Assembly (NCBI GenBank): GCA_021014325.1
Contig: CM037472.1
Coordinates: forward strand, 34,310,234-34,374,233
DNA length: 64,000 nucleotides
Origin: Plazaster borealis
Lineage: Eukaryota; Echinodermata; Asteroidea; Forcipulatida; Labidiasteridae
Reading direction: 5' to 3'
In this document: positions 1 through 14,300 of the stretch, one piece after another
Layout of the letters: each line of letters starts with the position of its first letter
How positions within the stretch are numbered: position 1 is the stretch's first letter
Made by a program: the position numbers and the translations under genes
Notes under the pieces: generated by a model
Told to the model about the DNA's origin: nothing
Database searches by the model: none
The model's input: the letters and a program-made list of their open reading frames with translations, nothing else

Positions 1-2295
1 AATTAAGATTAATATCATTCCACCTCCATTATACACCATCGGTAGTCATCTTAGTTTGCAACCTACCTTGTAAATAAAAAATACGCTGGTGTTTCAAAAA
101 TTGACCTATTGCTGTTATGTTGAGGACCTATGTTGTCGTGTAGCTAGGACCAAAATGAAATGTCTTTTGCTGTGGCTATTATCAGAAATATGCAGTGATA
201 GAACCAAGGCAACAGACATTTAACAAAGGCTGCAGTGGCCATTTAACTCTAGCAGATTTGAACTTCTTCAGCCATCTACTTTGTCTTTCGACACTCAATA
301 AACATTTGTTTAGTTTCTTAATTTATTTCAATTTGTCCATACAATTGTACCTGTTGAGCTTTTAACCAGTGCATTTTTTTTCTCGTATAACTATGTTCAG
401 CACCCTAGATCATGCCTTCATGATTAGGGTGCTACATAAGTGTTGGTATTATTTTAATTATTAGTAGTTTGGGCATGCTTATTTGATCTTTTGTGGTTCT
501 TCTTGATCAACTGTGCATAATGCACAAAATGCCATGCCATTAACAAACTTTGTAAACTAGAACACACTGAACTCAAGATGCAAAATGAAGACCAGAGAGA
601 TACCAATTGGGATATTCTTCAAGACACGCTTCACCCAATCCCCTTAGAAATAATTCAAACAACATTGGGGATTCACCTTATATGCGATTGCTTTGTCCAC
701 TTGAGGGCAGCACCAGTTGCAACTTTGGGATGAGTGAAGAGACAACCAGACCGAGTGCAAGCGCGGCCGTACATACACATCTACATGAATCAAGAGAAAA
801 CATGACAGACATAATGAGAAGTTGTGTTAAAATCAAAAGAAAGTCAGACACAAAGCTTTTATTTGGCAAAATGGCAAATCTAGTGATATGTCGTCATGCT
901 AAGTAGTGTTTTAATGAAACTATTACATGTTAGGTCCTGAAACTTGCTGAAATTTTAAAAGTAAAGATTATATCAATACTTTGTACCCCCAAAAACGATT
1001 TGCGAAATTCAGGTTTTTTTTTACCCATCTGTTGGTTCGTGGTGCAACTGAAGGCGAGTACATAGTAAAAGTTCCATTTCACACGGACATTAACATTCAA
1101 AGAAATTTATATGTAGGCCTATGTGCTCGAGAAAAGCCTGTTAAAAACAAATAGAATTTCCCCTAAACTAGCAACCAGGATGTCAACCTAACATTAAAGA
1201 AGGGTTCCAAGGTATAGTAAGTTCCTAGTGATGGAAGCAAAATCAAGAACTTGCACAGTCTGTTGTGACTTTTCGTAAGACACGGAACCAAAGGCTTGGG
1301 TTATATTTTCTAATCAAGTTGGGAAAAATTGAAAAATTTATTCACAACTATAAAAAAAAAATCATCAAATTGATTCACCTGTCAACTAAAGATGTTTACA
1401 TCAAAATATCACACAAAACATCTATTATTCTGTGAATAGACGTTGTTTGATTATTTTGACAGTGCTGTCCAATACTTCCTGTTTCAAAGCTAACACAAAG
1501 ATGAATTTCTATGTCCAATACTTCCTGTTTCAAAGCTAACACAAAGATGAATTTCTAAGGCCTAATGTTTCGATCAATTCAGTCACAGGATGTTTACGAA
1601 ACAACAGTTTAAGAGCGACTTCTAAATGAGAAAACGTGTGCGAGTAATTTTCTAGCTTTTGCTTCTTAATTTCCTGTACAGGCTACAACGTGAAACAGAT
1701 GCACAACAAGTGCCCCTACTCAAATGTTATGTGAGTAGTTATCTATATAAAATGCTCTCTTTTTGGGCCCAAACTCGCAGCCTAAATCTCATTTAAATGT
1801 GTATAATATTAGAAGGTTTAGACCAGAGTAGTCAACACAAATATATTTTACATCAAATGAAGAAACAGCATAACCAGTATGAAGTATTCAAAAGGAGAAG
1901 GTAACACATACAAAACAATCCTTAAAGAAATGTGAACACCGTTGCACAACTTAGTGAAGACAAGCTCAAAATGAAGGTGACAAACTTATGTGCCAAAGTC
2001 ACACATAAGCAAGTCAAAACATGAAGAAAAAGGTGATTGCAAGTCACTTTGGGCCTGTCTTTTCCCTAATCTGCGTTATTTTTACGTGTAACATTGTTTT
2101 TACCCTCTGGTTTGATGTATGATTGTTTGACTGCATGTGCTGAATTTGTATTTTTGTTGTAGTGCACTTATTTTAAACATGTTGATGGTGAAAAGCACAC
2201 AATCAATGTGTTATTATTACTATACTATTATTATCTGTTGTTCCATACAAGCTTTATAACAGATAATGTATAAACACATTGTACAATGGCCTTAC
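1..2295. other. Left margin, ZC3H14 intron or 3' side
   Basis: No exon recognised on either strand. Only the 46-bp tandem duplication stands out. The last ZC3H14 exon(s) should lie further left. Confidence 0.6.
1466..1557. repeat. Perfect 46-bp tandem duplication
   Basis: The unit beginning TGTCCAATACTTCCTGTTTC and ending AGATGAATTTCTA occurs at 1466-1511 and 1512-1557 without change, so it is a recent duplication. Confidence 0.95.
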
Positions 2296-2372
2296 CTTGG
2301 GATGAAGGAAAGAACAGTTGACATTTGTGCAGTTTGGGTGAAATCTGCACACTTTTGCAACTTTCTGAGGCA
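2296..2372 (-). CDS. ZC3H14: ZC3H14 exon 12 (CCCH finger 4)
   Basis: The acceptor TTCTTTCAG is followed by VPQKVAKVCRFHPNCTNVNC and then SFLHPK. Finger 4 has C-X5-C-X4-C-X3-H spacing. The donor GTAAGG leaves phase 0. The expected fifth finger was looked for and not seen in 1-2295. Confidence 0.93.
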
Positions 2373-5300
2373 CTGAAAGAACATACAAACAAAACCATTA
2401 GTAAGGGAATAAAAGAGCAAATGGAATTAGCTGTTGCAAACTACTGCTTACCAACCAAAAGGACCTATGGTATAAATGCGAAAAATAGTTAATGGCCTGA
2501 CGTTTCGACCCTAGCAGAGTCTTTCTCGAAGGCTAAATGACAACACAACATTCATAAAACAAGCATACTGGAGTGACAAAAGTAGTCGAGTGGAACGAAT
2601 TGAAAAGAGAGAGGCAGAAAACACACAGATAAAGCAAGGGATGAACAAGAAGATGGGGTGGGGGGAGGTTAGAGAGAAGAGGTTGGTTTGACTGGGCTGG
2701 TTTGGCCATGTGGTAAAGCCTTTATTGCACAACCATAACAAGGCAAGTTTTTGAACAACCATTTAAGATCGAGTCACCCCTTTTAACAAAATTCCAATTC
2801 ATAAATGCCCTTTTTGTTAAAAAGCGTAATAAGGTAGGAAAATCAGTAAAACTTCAGTTTGGTAAATTTTCAATTCCTGTCACGCCCATCGGCTTGGCTT
2901 TGCGAAGGGTCAAATTGTATGCTGCGCTCAACGGTTAAGCGTATCTATGCGTACTAAAAGGTTTTACATCGAGTAACATATGTATTGATTGCATTATACA
3001 TGTATTCCATGTAAATTAGTTCCCACATAAGCTTGCGCAATAACACGCGTATATGTTTTAACTCTTTTTAACATGTCTCTACTACACGTTTGAACATGGT
3101 CATGTTATCTCCTCTCGACCAATCAGATTGGCTAAATTGTTTAAACACTTTTTAACATGTCTCTACTACACGTTTGAACATGGCCATGTGATCTCCTCTC
3201 GGCCAATCAGAATGGCTAAACTGTTTGGGGTATTTATGAATATAAAATACTCTAAAATCTAAGCTCCATTGTTTCACCTTTCAAAATAAAAACAAGTTGA
3301 CATTTTCAATGAGGAGACCTCAAGTCTTTGCAAAACAATGACAGACGAAATCCAGAATTTCACAATTTCCTGCCTAGATTCTAAACGAAGCTCACTGCAT
3401 TTCCAAATGGCTTCTGATAAACCAAACTGTGTACAGTGGACATGGTTTGTGGTAGGATTGGGTTACAATTTACCCTCAGCATACTACCGTTAACTCGCAA
3501 AACAAAATGTCTGTCCTGCGATAGGTTGACAGCACAAATCACATGCACTTTCTATTTATACTCGGACGCTGCATAAACACTATAAAGAATAGCTGAAAAA
3601 GTGCAATCGCTGCAGCTAGTCCAATGCATCCAGTGAACTTCCCCCATGACAAGAAAGAACAGCTTTGTATCAGTTCTGCTCTATTGTGGCAAGTTTCTTT
3701 CTACCTCGTGCAGAATCTTAGTATTGGGTGGTTTTGAGCAAATATTGACTGCCTTCTCATTCATGGTAAAGTAAATCTAGCTTCCCCTCCAGCAGTGATG
3801 ATAACATTTTATTCCCCCAGGCTTTTCCTAAAAAAAAAGTAGTTAACCAGTCAACATTTGTATGCTAGCCAAATTTTACCAAAACAGTTCCAAAGAAACT
3901 TTAATAGAGCCCAGAGAAACCTATTAATTCCAAAAGTATTTATAAAGCGCTTTTACCTGGGAGATCGAAGTGCTGAACAAGAAGAGGAAAATAACTCTAC
4001 GGTGTTTTGAATAAGAAGTGTTTAAGACGCCTCCTGAAAACAGTGAGAGACTGTGGAGTTCCTGATGCTGATGGGAATGGTGTTCCAAAGTTTGATGCCA
4101 GCTTTTGAAAAAGACCTAGTGAAAGCAGAGTGTTTCATACTGTCCCAATTGACTTTTTTCATTAATACCATTCCCTTACATGCAAATTGAAGATTATAAT
4201 CAGTGAAAACTCTAGCCCCCCCTTTAACACGACATTGTACATGTAGATGACTTTCCTGTGAAATTCACAAGAAAATTGTGTCTGGCTTTCTTTACGCTAA
4301 AATTGCTAACGCTGCCAAGCTGCCCCTGCTTGGCAGTAGGGTTCCGCCGACATACACGTATATCCTGGGGTTAGCAAACAGAGTGTTAATTCTTTATTCC
4401 AGGAAAACTGCATCAAGTGTGCAAATAACATGGGACGGCAGTGGGGTTCAAATTCCTAAGACATTTCATGAGGTTTTATTTCCTGGGAATAGACTGTGCA
4501 AGTCTCGCGCATATCGAAAACGAGAAACAAACTTGAATGAAGACTATATTTTTCTATGAAATCAAATCTTCTTTTAAAATTATATTTATACAAAATTCTT
4601 GAAAAAAAAAACCCACCCATAGCAAGTTGTTATAAATAAATTTTCAATTTTTTTATAATACAAATAGTTTGATCAAATTAACATTGAAACAAAATTAGAA
4701 CTTTGGACGAGGATGCTTATTGTTAGAAACCCCATTTGCCAATCACGCCCGAATGTGTGTGTCTATCACATCTAGGTTTAATGACAAGATGCCAGCATGT
4801 AACAGGAAACGGATTTTCTTTGTTATTTTGTGGAATTGATTTTACTTTCATATTGTTTATCACTAAGTATTACATTCCCAACATCATATATAATGTTTAT
4901 AGCCATGAACTACGTTAAACTAAAATAATAGACCGTGCAAGTCTCGCGCGTATTTGAACATTTTTGGGACCACTTTGGTCCCAAATGTACTATGCTTTAA
5001 CGCGTGAAGGAAACAAACTCACGCGCTTTAACGGGTCCCAATGTTCGAATACGCACGAGACTTGCACGGTCTATTGACAAAACAAAATCACGCCCACGTA
5101 AAACTCCACATGGTTGGGACCACAATGGTCCCGGAAATTCAAATATATGCGCGAAACTTGCACAGTCTATTGGCTCTGTAGAGTGAAAAGACCTTTGGTT
5201 TCAAAATGAAACTCAATGGCCTGACATTTGACAGGTTCTGGTTCACTTTATTCTCCTACCTTTTTAACGACACTGTTTTTCCAAAATTTTTACTCCCAAG

Positions 5301-8300
5301 AAATTATTTTTATCACTTAAAAAAACACAATCTAAATAAAATGTCAAGCTTACTTAGCGCTTTTGTTATTTTAAAAGCATGAACACTTCTTGAGTTGCAT
5401 TTGCACACTTTATTTGATTAATATATCTATTCTGGACAGTTCAAACCAAAAGAGTTCAATTCTATAATCCAAACACTACTCACTTAAGTCAACTATCTTT
5501 AGGTAAATTTGTTCAAATTGATAACACAAAATTAAGACACGAGAAACACAAAAGAGACGGACATTAGAATCTCAGTGGGTTTGTGCCAAGAAAAGAAAAG
5601 CCCACTCCTCAAGATTACTCTGACTGCCACAATCCCGTCTGAATTTACTTTATCATTCAGTATGAAACCTGATCTCAGATTTGATTGACTTCGAGATAAC
5701 TAGGTTCTACAGCCACGCTCGAGGGAGCTCTGGCCAATCTAAATGGCCACGTTAGAAAACAAAAATTGTAAAGCTTACTTGAATGGTCCCCAATCCCCTA
5801 CAGACCAGAGCCAATCATCTAATTTAAACAGGCAGGGGGGGATACGGTGGTATTTTTAGCCTATACTAAGTAAGTGCAGGAATTCATTTCTAATTTAGCC
5901 TTAAAAAGGATCAAACATAACATCGTAGATAGAGCTAGTCTTGATTGGTGATCGTATCATCATCACCTGGTATTTTGCACGGCAGTGCTGGCCTGTCCAG
6001 TTGGACGGTGGAGTTGACCTCCATTAAGAATTGAGGTAGAACAGAAATCAAAATCCCGGGTTGGATCCCCTGTGGCTCACGCGTTAGAATTTGCAAGAAG
6101 TAAACTGGGTTTTAAAATCTATGGACATGTATCGTTTACAGGTTTTTAATTGCCGATCACAAACAATACACCCGTCGTTGCCATGGCATTATGACCAATT
6201 ACTCTATAGCTTTACAGCTAACACAGTTTCTTGAACGATAATCGCCTGTTACAGGGTGATTAAAAATTATCATTCAAGAATATTTCCACCATTTACATAA
6301 GCAGAGATGCCACTGTGGTAACGAAAAAAACCCTGAACATTATTTTTCCTCAGACAAAAGCAGAAAGCCACTGAATGAATGTCCCGAGTGGTAACCATTG
6401 TGACAAATTATTGCAGAGCAATCATCGCAGAGATGCCAACATTGAATTCTCAAAAAGAGTAGCACCGCCGAGCACTTAAGTTCAAGTCAGGCATACAACT
6501 CACCAAGCCGTAAAAAGAGGAAAATTACGATATAAACCAATATTTTCAGCGAAAATCGCTTACTGTAAAGCGGACTGCAAGGCCAAACAATTATAACTTT
6601 ATTCAGGCTTGATTAAAAAAACAGGGAAGTTGAGGTTTATTTAAAAAAAAACACGGAAATCCGGGTAAATCCGGAAAAGGCATATCTGCATAAGGGAGAC
6701 AAGGGGACAGTCTATGTCACAGTTTACTCACTGGCAGTGCACATGCGTTTCGTTTTATGAATATTCAAATCACAACCAGAAAAAACAAATGTGGGCCAGT
6801 CCAAGTGCCAAAGGCATCCAGACGCTCGTTTTCATCCAGATGTTTGTGTGACACAGATATCTCTTCTCCAGTAATTCATGTTGCGATATATCTGCGACTA
6901 TGTTAACAAAATGAACATCACCAATCAAGACTAAGATAGAGCAGGAATAGTTACCTGGTGTGGGTGCGACAATAACGGTTGGGCTCACTGGACCCTGAGA
7001 AGCCTGTTTCCTTGTAGCGTGGGTGAACGGACAGTTGGTTCTGCTGCAGCGGGCATCATATTTGCAGTTCGGATGGATAAACAAGCATTTGTCTCCAAAT
7101 TTACACTTTGGGAAGGTCCTGTTTTCAATCGAGAAATGTTTTTGTTCAATTAATCTCATACAGGATCATCTTTGGAAACAGATATAAACATTTAAAACAC
7201 GGCTCGGCATTTGTTTTTGACCTCTTTCAATACATAATGAGATATTATTATTATTATTATATATATTATTATCATATATTGCTGGTAATTAATTAAATCA
7301 AGCCTGAGGAAACCTGTAAACAAGGGTACTTGCTATATGAACCAGAAACACCAGGGTTAACCCCCTACTCTTCCAAGATAAGTGTTATGGATTCTTTGAC
7401 GTGTGCTACCAGCCCTAGTACAAGGGACCTACGGCAGTTATGGTAAAGTATCTTGCTTCAGATAATGCCTGTGAGAAGTTGATACTGATGTACAGCAACA
7501 AAATTCTTTGAAGGGGCTGTGTCATCATGATCAAAGCAGGCCTGTGGCTGAACATGGAATTATGAACTCTCACCCAGTTACTGCACGTACGCACACCCTC
7601 TACATAAGATACGGAGGGAAGGTGCAATAACTGGGTGAGAATTTACAATTCCATGTGCAGCATTAGGCCCTGCTTTGATCATGACGACACAGCCCCTCTA
7701 ATGGTAGATGTTTTTCAGGAGAATAAAATTAATCCCATCTGGCATCATTGCACAATAAACCTTGTTTGCGCCATAAATTAGAGTCACAGTGTGTTACTGT
7801 GCAGTAAACATTTTAGGTTGCGTTTGCCTCACACCATATCTTTACCTGCATTTTGAATCCCAAAATGGCAGACCTTAGGCAAATACCGGTAGAAGACACC
7901 AGTGCAAGGGGTCAACAAGAAAGAACACTTTTGCCTTGGAACATTTTTAAGACTTCATACTATCACTGCAGTCTCCCCCAATAGACTGTGCAAGTCTCGC
8001 GCATATCGAAAACAAGAAAAAATCTTGAACGAAGACTACATTTTTCCACGAAGTCAAATCTTCTTTTTAAATTATATTTTTACAAAATTCTTAGAAATAA
8101 AAATACCCATAGCAAAATTTTCAATTTTGTTTAAATACAAATAATTTGTTCAAATTAACATTGAAACAAAACTAAAACTTGGGACGAGGATACTGAATGT
8201 GAGAAATCCCATTTGCCATTCAGGCCCGAATGTGTGCGTCTATCACATAGGTTTAATGACAACATGCCCGTCAGTTGGGCAGCATTCTTAATTTTTTTAA

Positions 8301-11300
8301 AGTAACTGGAAGGTCAAGTCTTATTCTCGGGTTTTCTCCGTTATTTTGTTGAATTGGTTTTACTTTTATATTGTTTATCACTTAGCATTCCCAACATCAT
8401 ATTTCAATTTTCATGGCCATAAACTACGTTAAAACTAAAATAATTAACGAAACAAAATCCCGCCCACATAAAACTCCATATGGTTGAGACCACAACTGTC
8501 CCAGAAGTTCTACTAGCGTGAGATTTGCACAGTCTATTGTGTCCAAATGAACAAGCTTACTTTAACAAAACAATGCCAAATTCTTTAAGCAAAATAAGGG
8601 AATACAATAAAAGTGTCAAACGTTTCTTCCGCAAGGAAAATCCTTGTGCTCCTTACTTCAGTTCAAAAATTGATAAAAACCTAATGAAGGAAACCAATCA
8701 GGGGGGATGGTGACCTCTTTCTGTGATTGATGTCATCAGAGTAGGTCAAAAGGTACACACATTGCACAACTACCCACAAATGAGTTACATAAATACAATT
8801 ACACACAACGTATGTCTTGTATAATTATTTCAAACCTAAAATATTTTGTGAATAAAAAAGGTATAACCAACCTGCAAGGTGTTGTTGGGTGCACGAATAT
8901 GCAGTCACTACCTTTCCTGCAGGCAGGCCAAAACAAGCAGCGTTCGCTGGTTGATCTCTCTTTGTTTTGGGGACTAACCTCTTCCTTCTGAAACTGCTCT
9001 GTAAGTTTCAAAAAAATAAAAATAATTTGTCACAAAAAAAAAAGAATTATGTTGCAATCAGTAATAGTTATAACAATAACAAAACATATCATGCACATAT
9101 AGATCCACCTTACGAGTGATCAAGGCGCCTACAAGAAAACTACAAAACAATTTTTACAAAGACACAATTAAATACAAGATATGACAATGCAGTACTGAAT
9201 GAGAAAAGACTTTTGACATCAGGATGCATTCAGTTGAGTTTTAAAGGTATTTATGGAACAAGAAGTTTGAATGAGCAGAGTTAATGAATTTCTACAAAAG
9301 AGGATCAGCTGTAGAATACGAACTACCCCCCCCCACTTCATTTGGAAAATGACTAAACAAGTTCTGGGATTCTTGATGACCGTAAACCACAACAAGTGAC
9401 AGAGGGTGAATGAATGAGGGATGAAATGTATCCAAGACAGAAAGGTTTCAATTAAAGCTCCTTACAGTTAACACTAGAAAAAAAAATTGCAGCGTTATGA
9501 TTCATGCTGGGCATAAAGTGGTCAGAGTTTATCACAAATGAAAGGTTGGCGAAGCTGATTGGTGGACGTCGGTGTCTTACAGGTGACGAGGTGTTACGAG
9601 CGGAAGGCTATGTGGTGCGCTCATGTGATGAGACAGGGAGGTCTACCAGACGCAGTTATAGACGGTCTGCCTATGGGTACAAGTTGTGGCAGAGGTCGCC
9701 CTAAACTGCGCTCGATAGACAATGTGACAAAGTGAAGTGGTAGAAGTGTGCGAGATCTGAGAATAGTGACAATTGCGAGAAAACAGGTGATGTGCGAGAG
9801 CTGAGAATAGCGGCGATTGCAAGAAAACAGGTGATGGCGGTGACCCCAGGAATGCGCCCCCATACAATCCAAGGACGAGGCGGCCACGAACGTCAAGTCT
9901 ACGCTGAGTGATGATTTATAATTTATTACACAGCACTTGTATCTATTCAACATTCAACACAGCACCTGATTCTAATCAACATTCAACACCAGTGTTTACT
10001 GTTCAGTTGAACCAGCTGGTGAAGCAAAATTGGTGACGTGACCAAAGTTAATGCAGAACCTTGGAAGCTTTACAAATGCACACTGATTTCATTTAACTCA
10101 TCAAATTGAATTCACAGCGCATACAAGAAAACAATCTTAGTCAAGACACAGAACAATTTTTAATCAGAACATTTTTGCAATTGGTGAGCAAAATGTGGCC
10201 GAGGATTTCAATGGATCAGAGAATGGTGCAAAGATTAAAACCTGTAAAGCAAAGGGCACTAGATTCTTAAGAAATTATGCCAAAATTATCCCAAAAAATA
10301 ACATTATGCATTATTCTTGAGCATAACACATGTTAAAAAAACCCCCCCCAAAACCAGCCCAACCTACCTTCTTTTTCTTCTTCCGCTTTTTGAAGATGAT
10401 GTGTCTGTCTAGAATAGACGTGGATGTCTTCATCTACGGGGTACTCCTCTAAAGCCCGCTGTTCAAGAAGCTGATTCTTTTGCTGCAGCAGAGCAGTTTC
10501 ATGCTGTGCTAGCCGCAGCTGCTGCTGCAGCACATGTTCCTCTTCTGCCTGCTGTTTCTGCTGCTGCATGTGGACAAAGTCAGCGTACATGGAGCTGTTG
10601 TCGATTGTCCTTGTGAAGGAAGAGAGACGAGGTGCCACCCTGGCCGACTTCCTCTGCTTGGTGTTGGGTTTCACAGCTCCCTCTAATGTCACAATGAATT
10701 TGGGGCTCAATGGTCTGGTAGGGGAGGTCTCGCTGTAAAACGGGCGATGCGGAAATGTTAACGGATGTTATAATCAGACAGAAAAGTGTCTACAAGGCTT
10801 TGCATTGACAAATGTCACTCATATCAAAATCCTCGATTTGAAAACACAATGTATATTTGGCTTGCATGTGTATATCTACTTTGCTGTGTAGATTTTGTTC
10901 TTTGAGAACTTGTCTTGCTATATTTACTGCCGCGGAGTAGATTTCAGAATTCGGGAGACTATTCTACTGCCACAGAGTAGATTTTCGGAATTCGGGAGAC
11001 TACCAAGTTCTGAAAAGAACTGTCCTGCTTTTTAACTACTACCTGGGCAGAAGGTAGGAAATTGGTGGGGACTACTACTTTCGCTTAGTGGATCGGGGGG
11101 CTTCGCTATTACTACTTCACTGGAGTGTGTCCTTTATTGGGGGGCTCTTAAATTCTTCTTGGTCTCAAATACAAATTGCAAATTATCAATTAGTGAAAAT
11201 TGGACTTCCCCCCCCATGTCATTTAACAATTCTAAACTATTTCTGAATCATACATCATTCAACTGGAATAGCTTAGTATGTAAACTAAACAATTCTTCAT

Positions 11301-14300
11301 CACCTTGTGTTCTCTGATTCTAAGGAGTTGTAATGCAGAGGGTACACTTTAGTTTCTTTACCAGAAACACAAATAATCAACTATCTGGAACAGAACACTT
11401 TTTAGGTCCAATTGGTATCTGGAACAGAATACTTTTTAGGTCAAATTGGTATGTTAATGTACAGCCCTGGAACTACACGGAGGCCAAGGCCTTTGTTGCC
11501 CTGGTCTAGGCCTTGGTGCCCCTTCAAAAGTTTCCCATAGACTTTAAGATTTCCAAATGGAAGTGCCCTTTGCAAACTAAAACAAATGACCTTGCCCTCT
11601 CAAAGATGAAATTCCAGGCATGAATTTATATGTGGTAGGTAGTGATTTGAAACTACTCATTCTTCTCAAGCCATGGGGTCTTTACAGTAAAACTCACCTC
11701 TGGCTGCTCTCAACTACCTCAGGGGTTGGTGTGTAGACAGGCTGCTCCTCCTTTTTCTCTTCATTCTCGTCTCGTATAACATAGATCACTGGTTGGGATG
11801 GCATTTCCGTTTCCATGCAGATTTGTCTAGTATCCAGAACCTCGTTGTCATCTATCATTAAACGGCACACAGTGTAGAGTTATTTGTAGTTACAATTCTT
11901 TACTAGTATTCCTTTTAGACATTTACTTTATAGAATCGGAACCCAGAGAACACTGCGTCAGTCGTTCACCGCTTAACTCAGTTGAGAGACCATCTAGTGG
12001 ACCTTCACAGCTACTTTGTTACACTAAAGTGTTGTTATTGTTCAAGATTTTGTTGTCTGGTATAATGGAGCCAGGTAAACAGACAAAGACAAACTCAAAA
12101 GGTTAGTTAAATAAGCTTCTAAGATTCTGGGAGAAAACTTAAACTTGGATGAAATCTACCAAGAGAGGGCACTAGCCAAAGCTCAGGGTGTACTATGAAA
12201 TGATGACCATCCCCTCAATAATTACCATAGAATGCTTAGCAGTGGTAGAAGATGGCAATCAGCAAGGGCCAGAACAAGCAGATACTCAGATTCATTTGTG
12301 CCCCTATTACGTTCGTCTTCTTAAATGATCAGCATACAAGTTAATATTTGTATCATTCTTTGTATCACCTCCCTCGCCCGCCCTTACTTGTTAAGATTGT
12401 ATGTCTTTGGTAGTTGTTTTCAATCAGATTTAAAAAAAAAAATTAACATTACCTGTTTGTATATTTGTTATTGTATATTTTTATATCAATCTTTTATCTT
12501 GTAACGAAACAATTTTCCTTTTTTAGACTAATAAAGAATGAATTGAATTTAATTGGACTGAATGCTTTGCAAGCTTGTAATGTTGTCACATCCCATACTC
12601 CCCTCAGTCTCACAAGCCAGGTGCCCCACCATATATCATCCCACCGCTGCCACCAGTGCAACACTTTAATAAGGGGTTGCCCTCAACTTTTTTTCCAACT
12701 AGCCAGCAGGACCAGTTGGCTTGATTTTTAACTGGTCCGCAAGGTTTTTGACTGGTCCGTCAGTTTTTTTTATGAAATTTTTCAGACTGATTGAAACAAT
12801 GTCCTGATTTTCGATCATCACTATTTCAATTCAATGAATTGCAACGTCAAGTTAACTATACATTGATAGCCATACTTTATTATATTAAGACAGTTATTGT
12901 GTTCGTTAGTAGTACGTTTACTTGTTGATGGCGTAACAATTTTGTTGTCATTATTAAATGAAATATAATATTAATAACTTAACTTAACACGGGTGAGATT
13001 TTTCAGAAGCAAATTGGAAATGATCTTTGGATAGTTTCAGTCCATGGATGATGGTTTCAGTATCCAAATACAGCAAGTCAAAGTATTTCCATGGGACAAG
13101 TACTTTTTTATGAAAGAAAATGCTTGTGGTTAATTAAAAACAAATAACTTTAAAACCGACTTGATAAAAAAAACCATGAACATTGATGATTGTCATTATT
13201 CTACGGTACCGAAGAGGGGAAGGAGGGTTATAGTGTTACGCACGATCGCTGTAGACAATAGCAGTCCTTCCATCACCCCGCAAAATAAACCCCCAAAACA
13301 ACAAAACAAAATCAAGAAGAGAAAAACTCACATTATACCATAAAAATACTCTTTTTGTTCATCCAGAGTATCCTAAATGGGTCATTTTTTGTAAAATGAA
13401 GCCTACAGACATTCTGTAGTTTTTTCGTAAACAACCTAAAATTTCCACGGAACTGTGCTCCGTTGACCATGCTGTCGACAGAATTTGCGTGCGTACCAGC
13501 AACGACAATGCTGTGGATTACAGCGTGCGCGCACCAGGGATTGCAATTTCGGGGGAATAACCGCTTTTCCCGAGCATGCGCAGAAACGTCAAGTCTTTGG
13601 TCAAGGAGTTTGTAACTTGGTTTTGTATGTTATCGCGTAATTTCACCAATAGAGGGCGTTTACTCTCGCGCAATCGAATTGTTCTAAAACGCCCTCTAGC
13701 ATTCAATGTTTACTGCATTTATTGTCGCACGCAAAGTAACGAAATAAAAGAGTACAAGCCTGTAAATTGGAAACGGTGTGTCGCACGATCGTGCGTTGTG
13801 TACATGTTGAGCGTTTCGCGGCGCTTGTATTTTTGACTGGCCAGCCGGACCACTTGGCAAGGTGTTTCGGCTGGTCCGCCACCGTTTCAACTGGCATTTG
13901 GCCAGCGGACCACCGCTAAGGTCGAACCCTGTTAAGAATACCACGGTGTCACATAGAGCTAGGCAATGAAGATAACCAATAAAACTCATATAGATTAGAT
14001 TGTTCTTTTACGGCTACAGGTCCAGGAGCTAAATCCTGGAACCCCTCCAAATAAGAAGTTACCTCATCAGTCACCACATCTCAGGTTTGACTGTACAGGA
14101 TTGTTGAACATACAGTAGCATCTATATCAATTGTATGGTAAAATTTGACATACACATACTATGTCATTTAGATCGTCTAAAAGGAGATCTTGTTGCCATT
14201 CTGCCACAAGCTTGTGTCACCACGCAGTATTACTGCCGCTTTTGAGGTGAGATTGTTTTGTAAACTTGGGTGTGATTCCTGGTTATACGGCAGTATAAAG

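Larger units (their letters stand above)
2373..6954. other. ZC3H14 intron between exons 12 and 11
   Basis: 4.6 kb holding Q1, the 84-bp duplication and E1. The stretches 3240-4480 and 5180-6950 show no feature I can support. Confidence 0.7.

Noticed and set aside
678..869. Possible final ZC3H14 exon (minus strand)
   Set aside because: No CCCH finger pattern and no suitable acceptor in phase 0.
2187..2215. GATTGTGTGC-type minus-strand sequence vaguely like the fifth finger
   Set aside because: The second Cys and His of the finger do not follow; chance resemblance.
4278..4559. 93-codon plus-strand ORF
   Set aside because: Its second half runs into the terminal repeat of element E1; the shared peptide with 7902-8144 only reflects the repeat.
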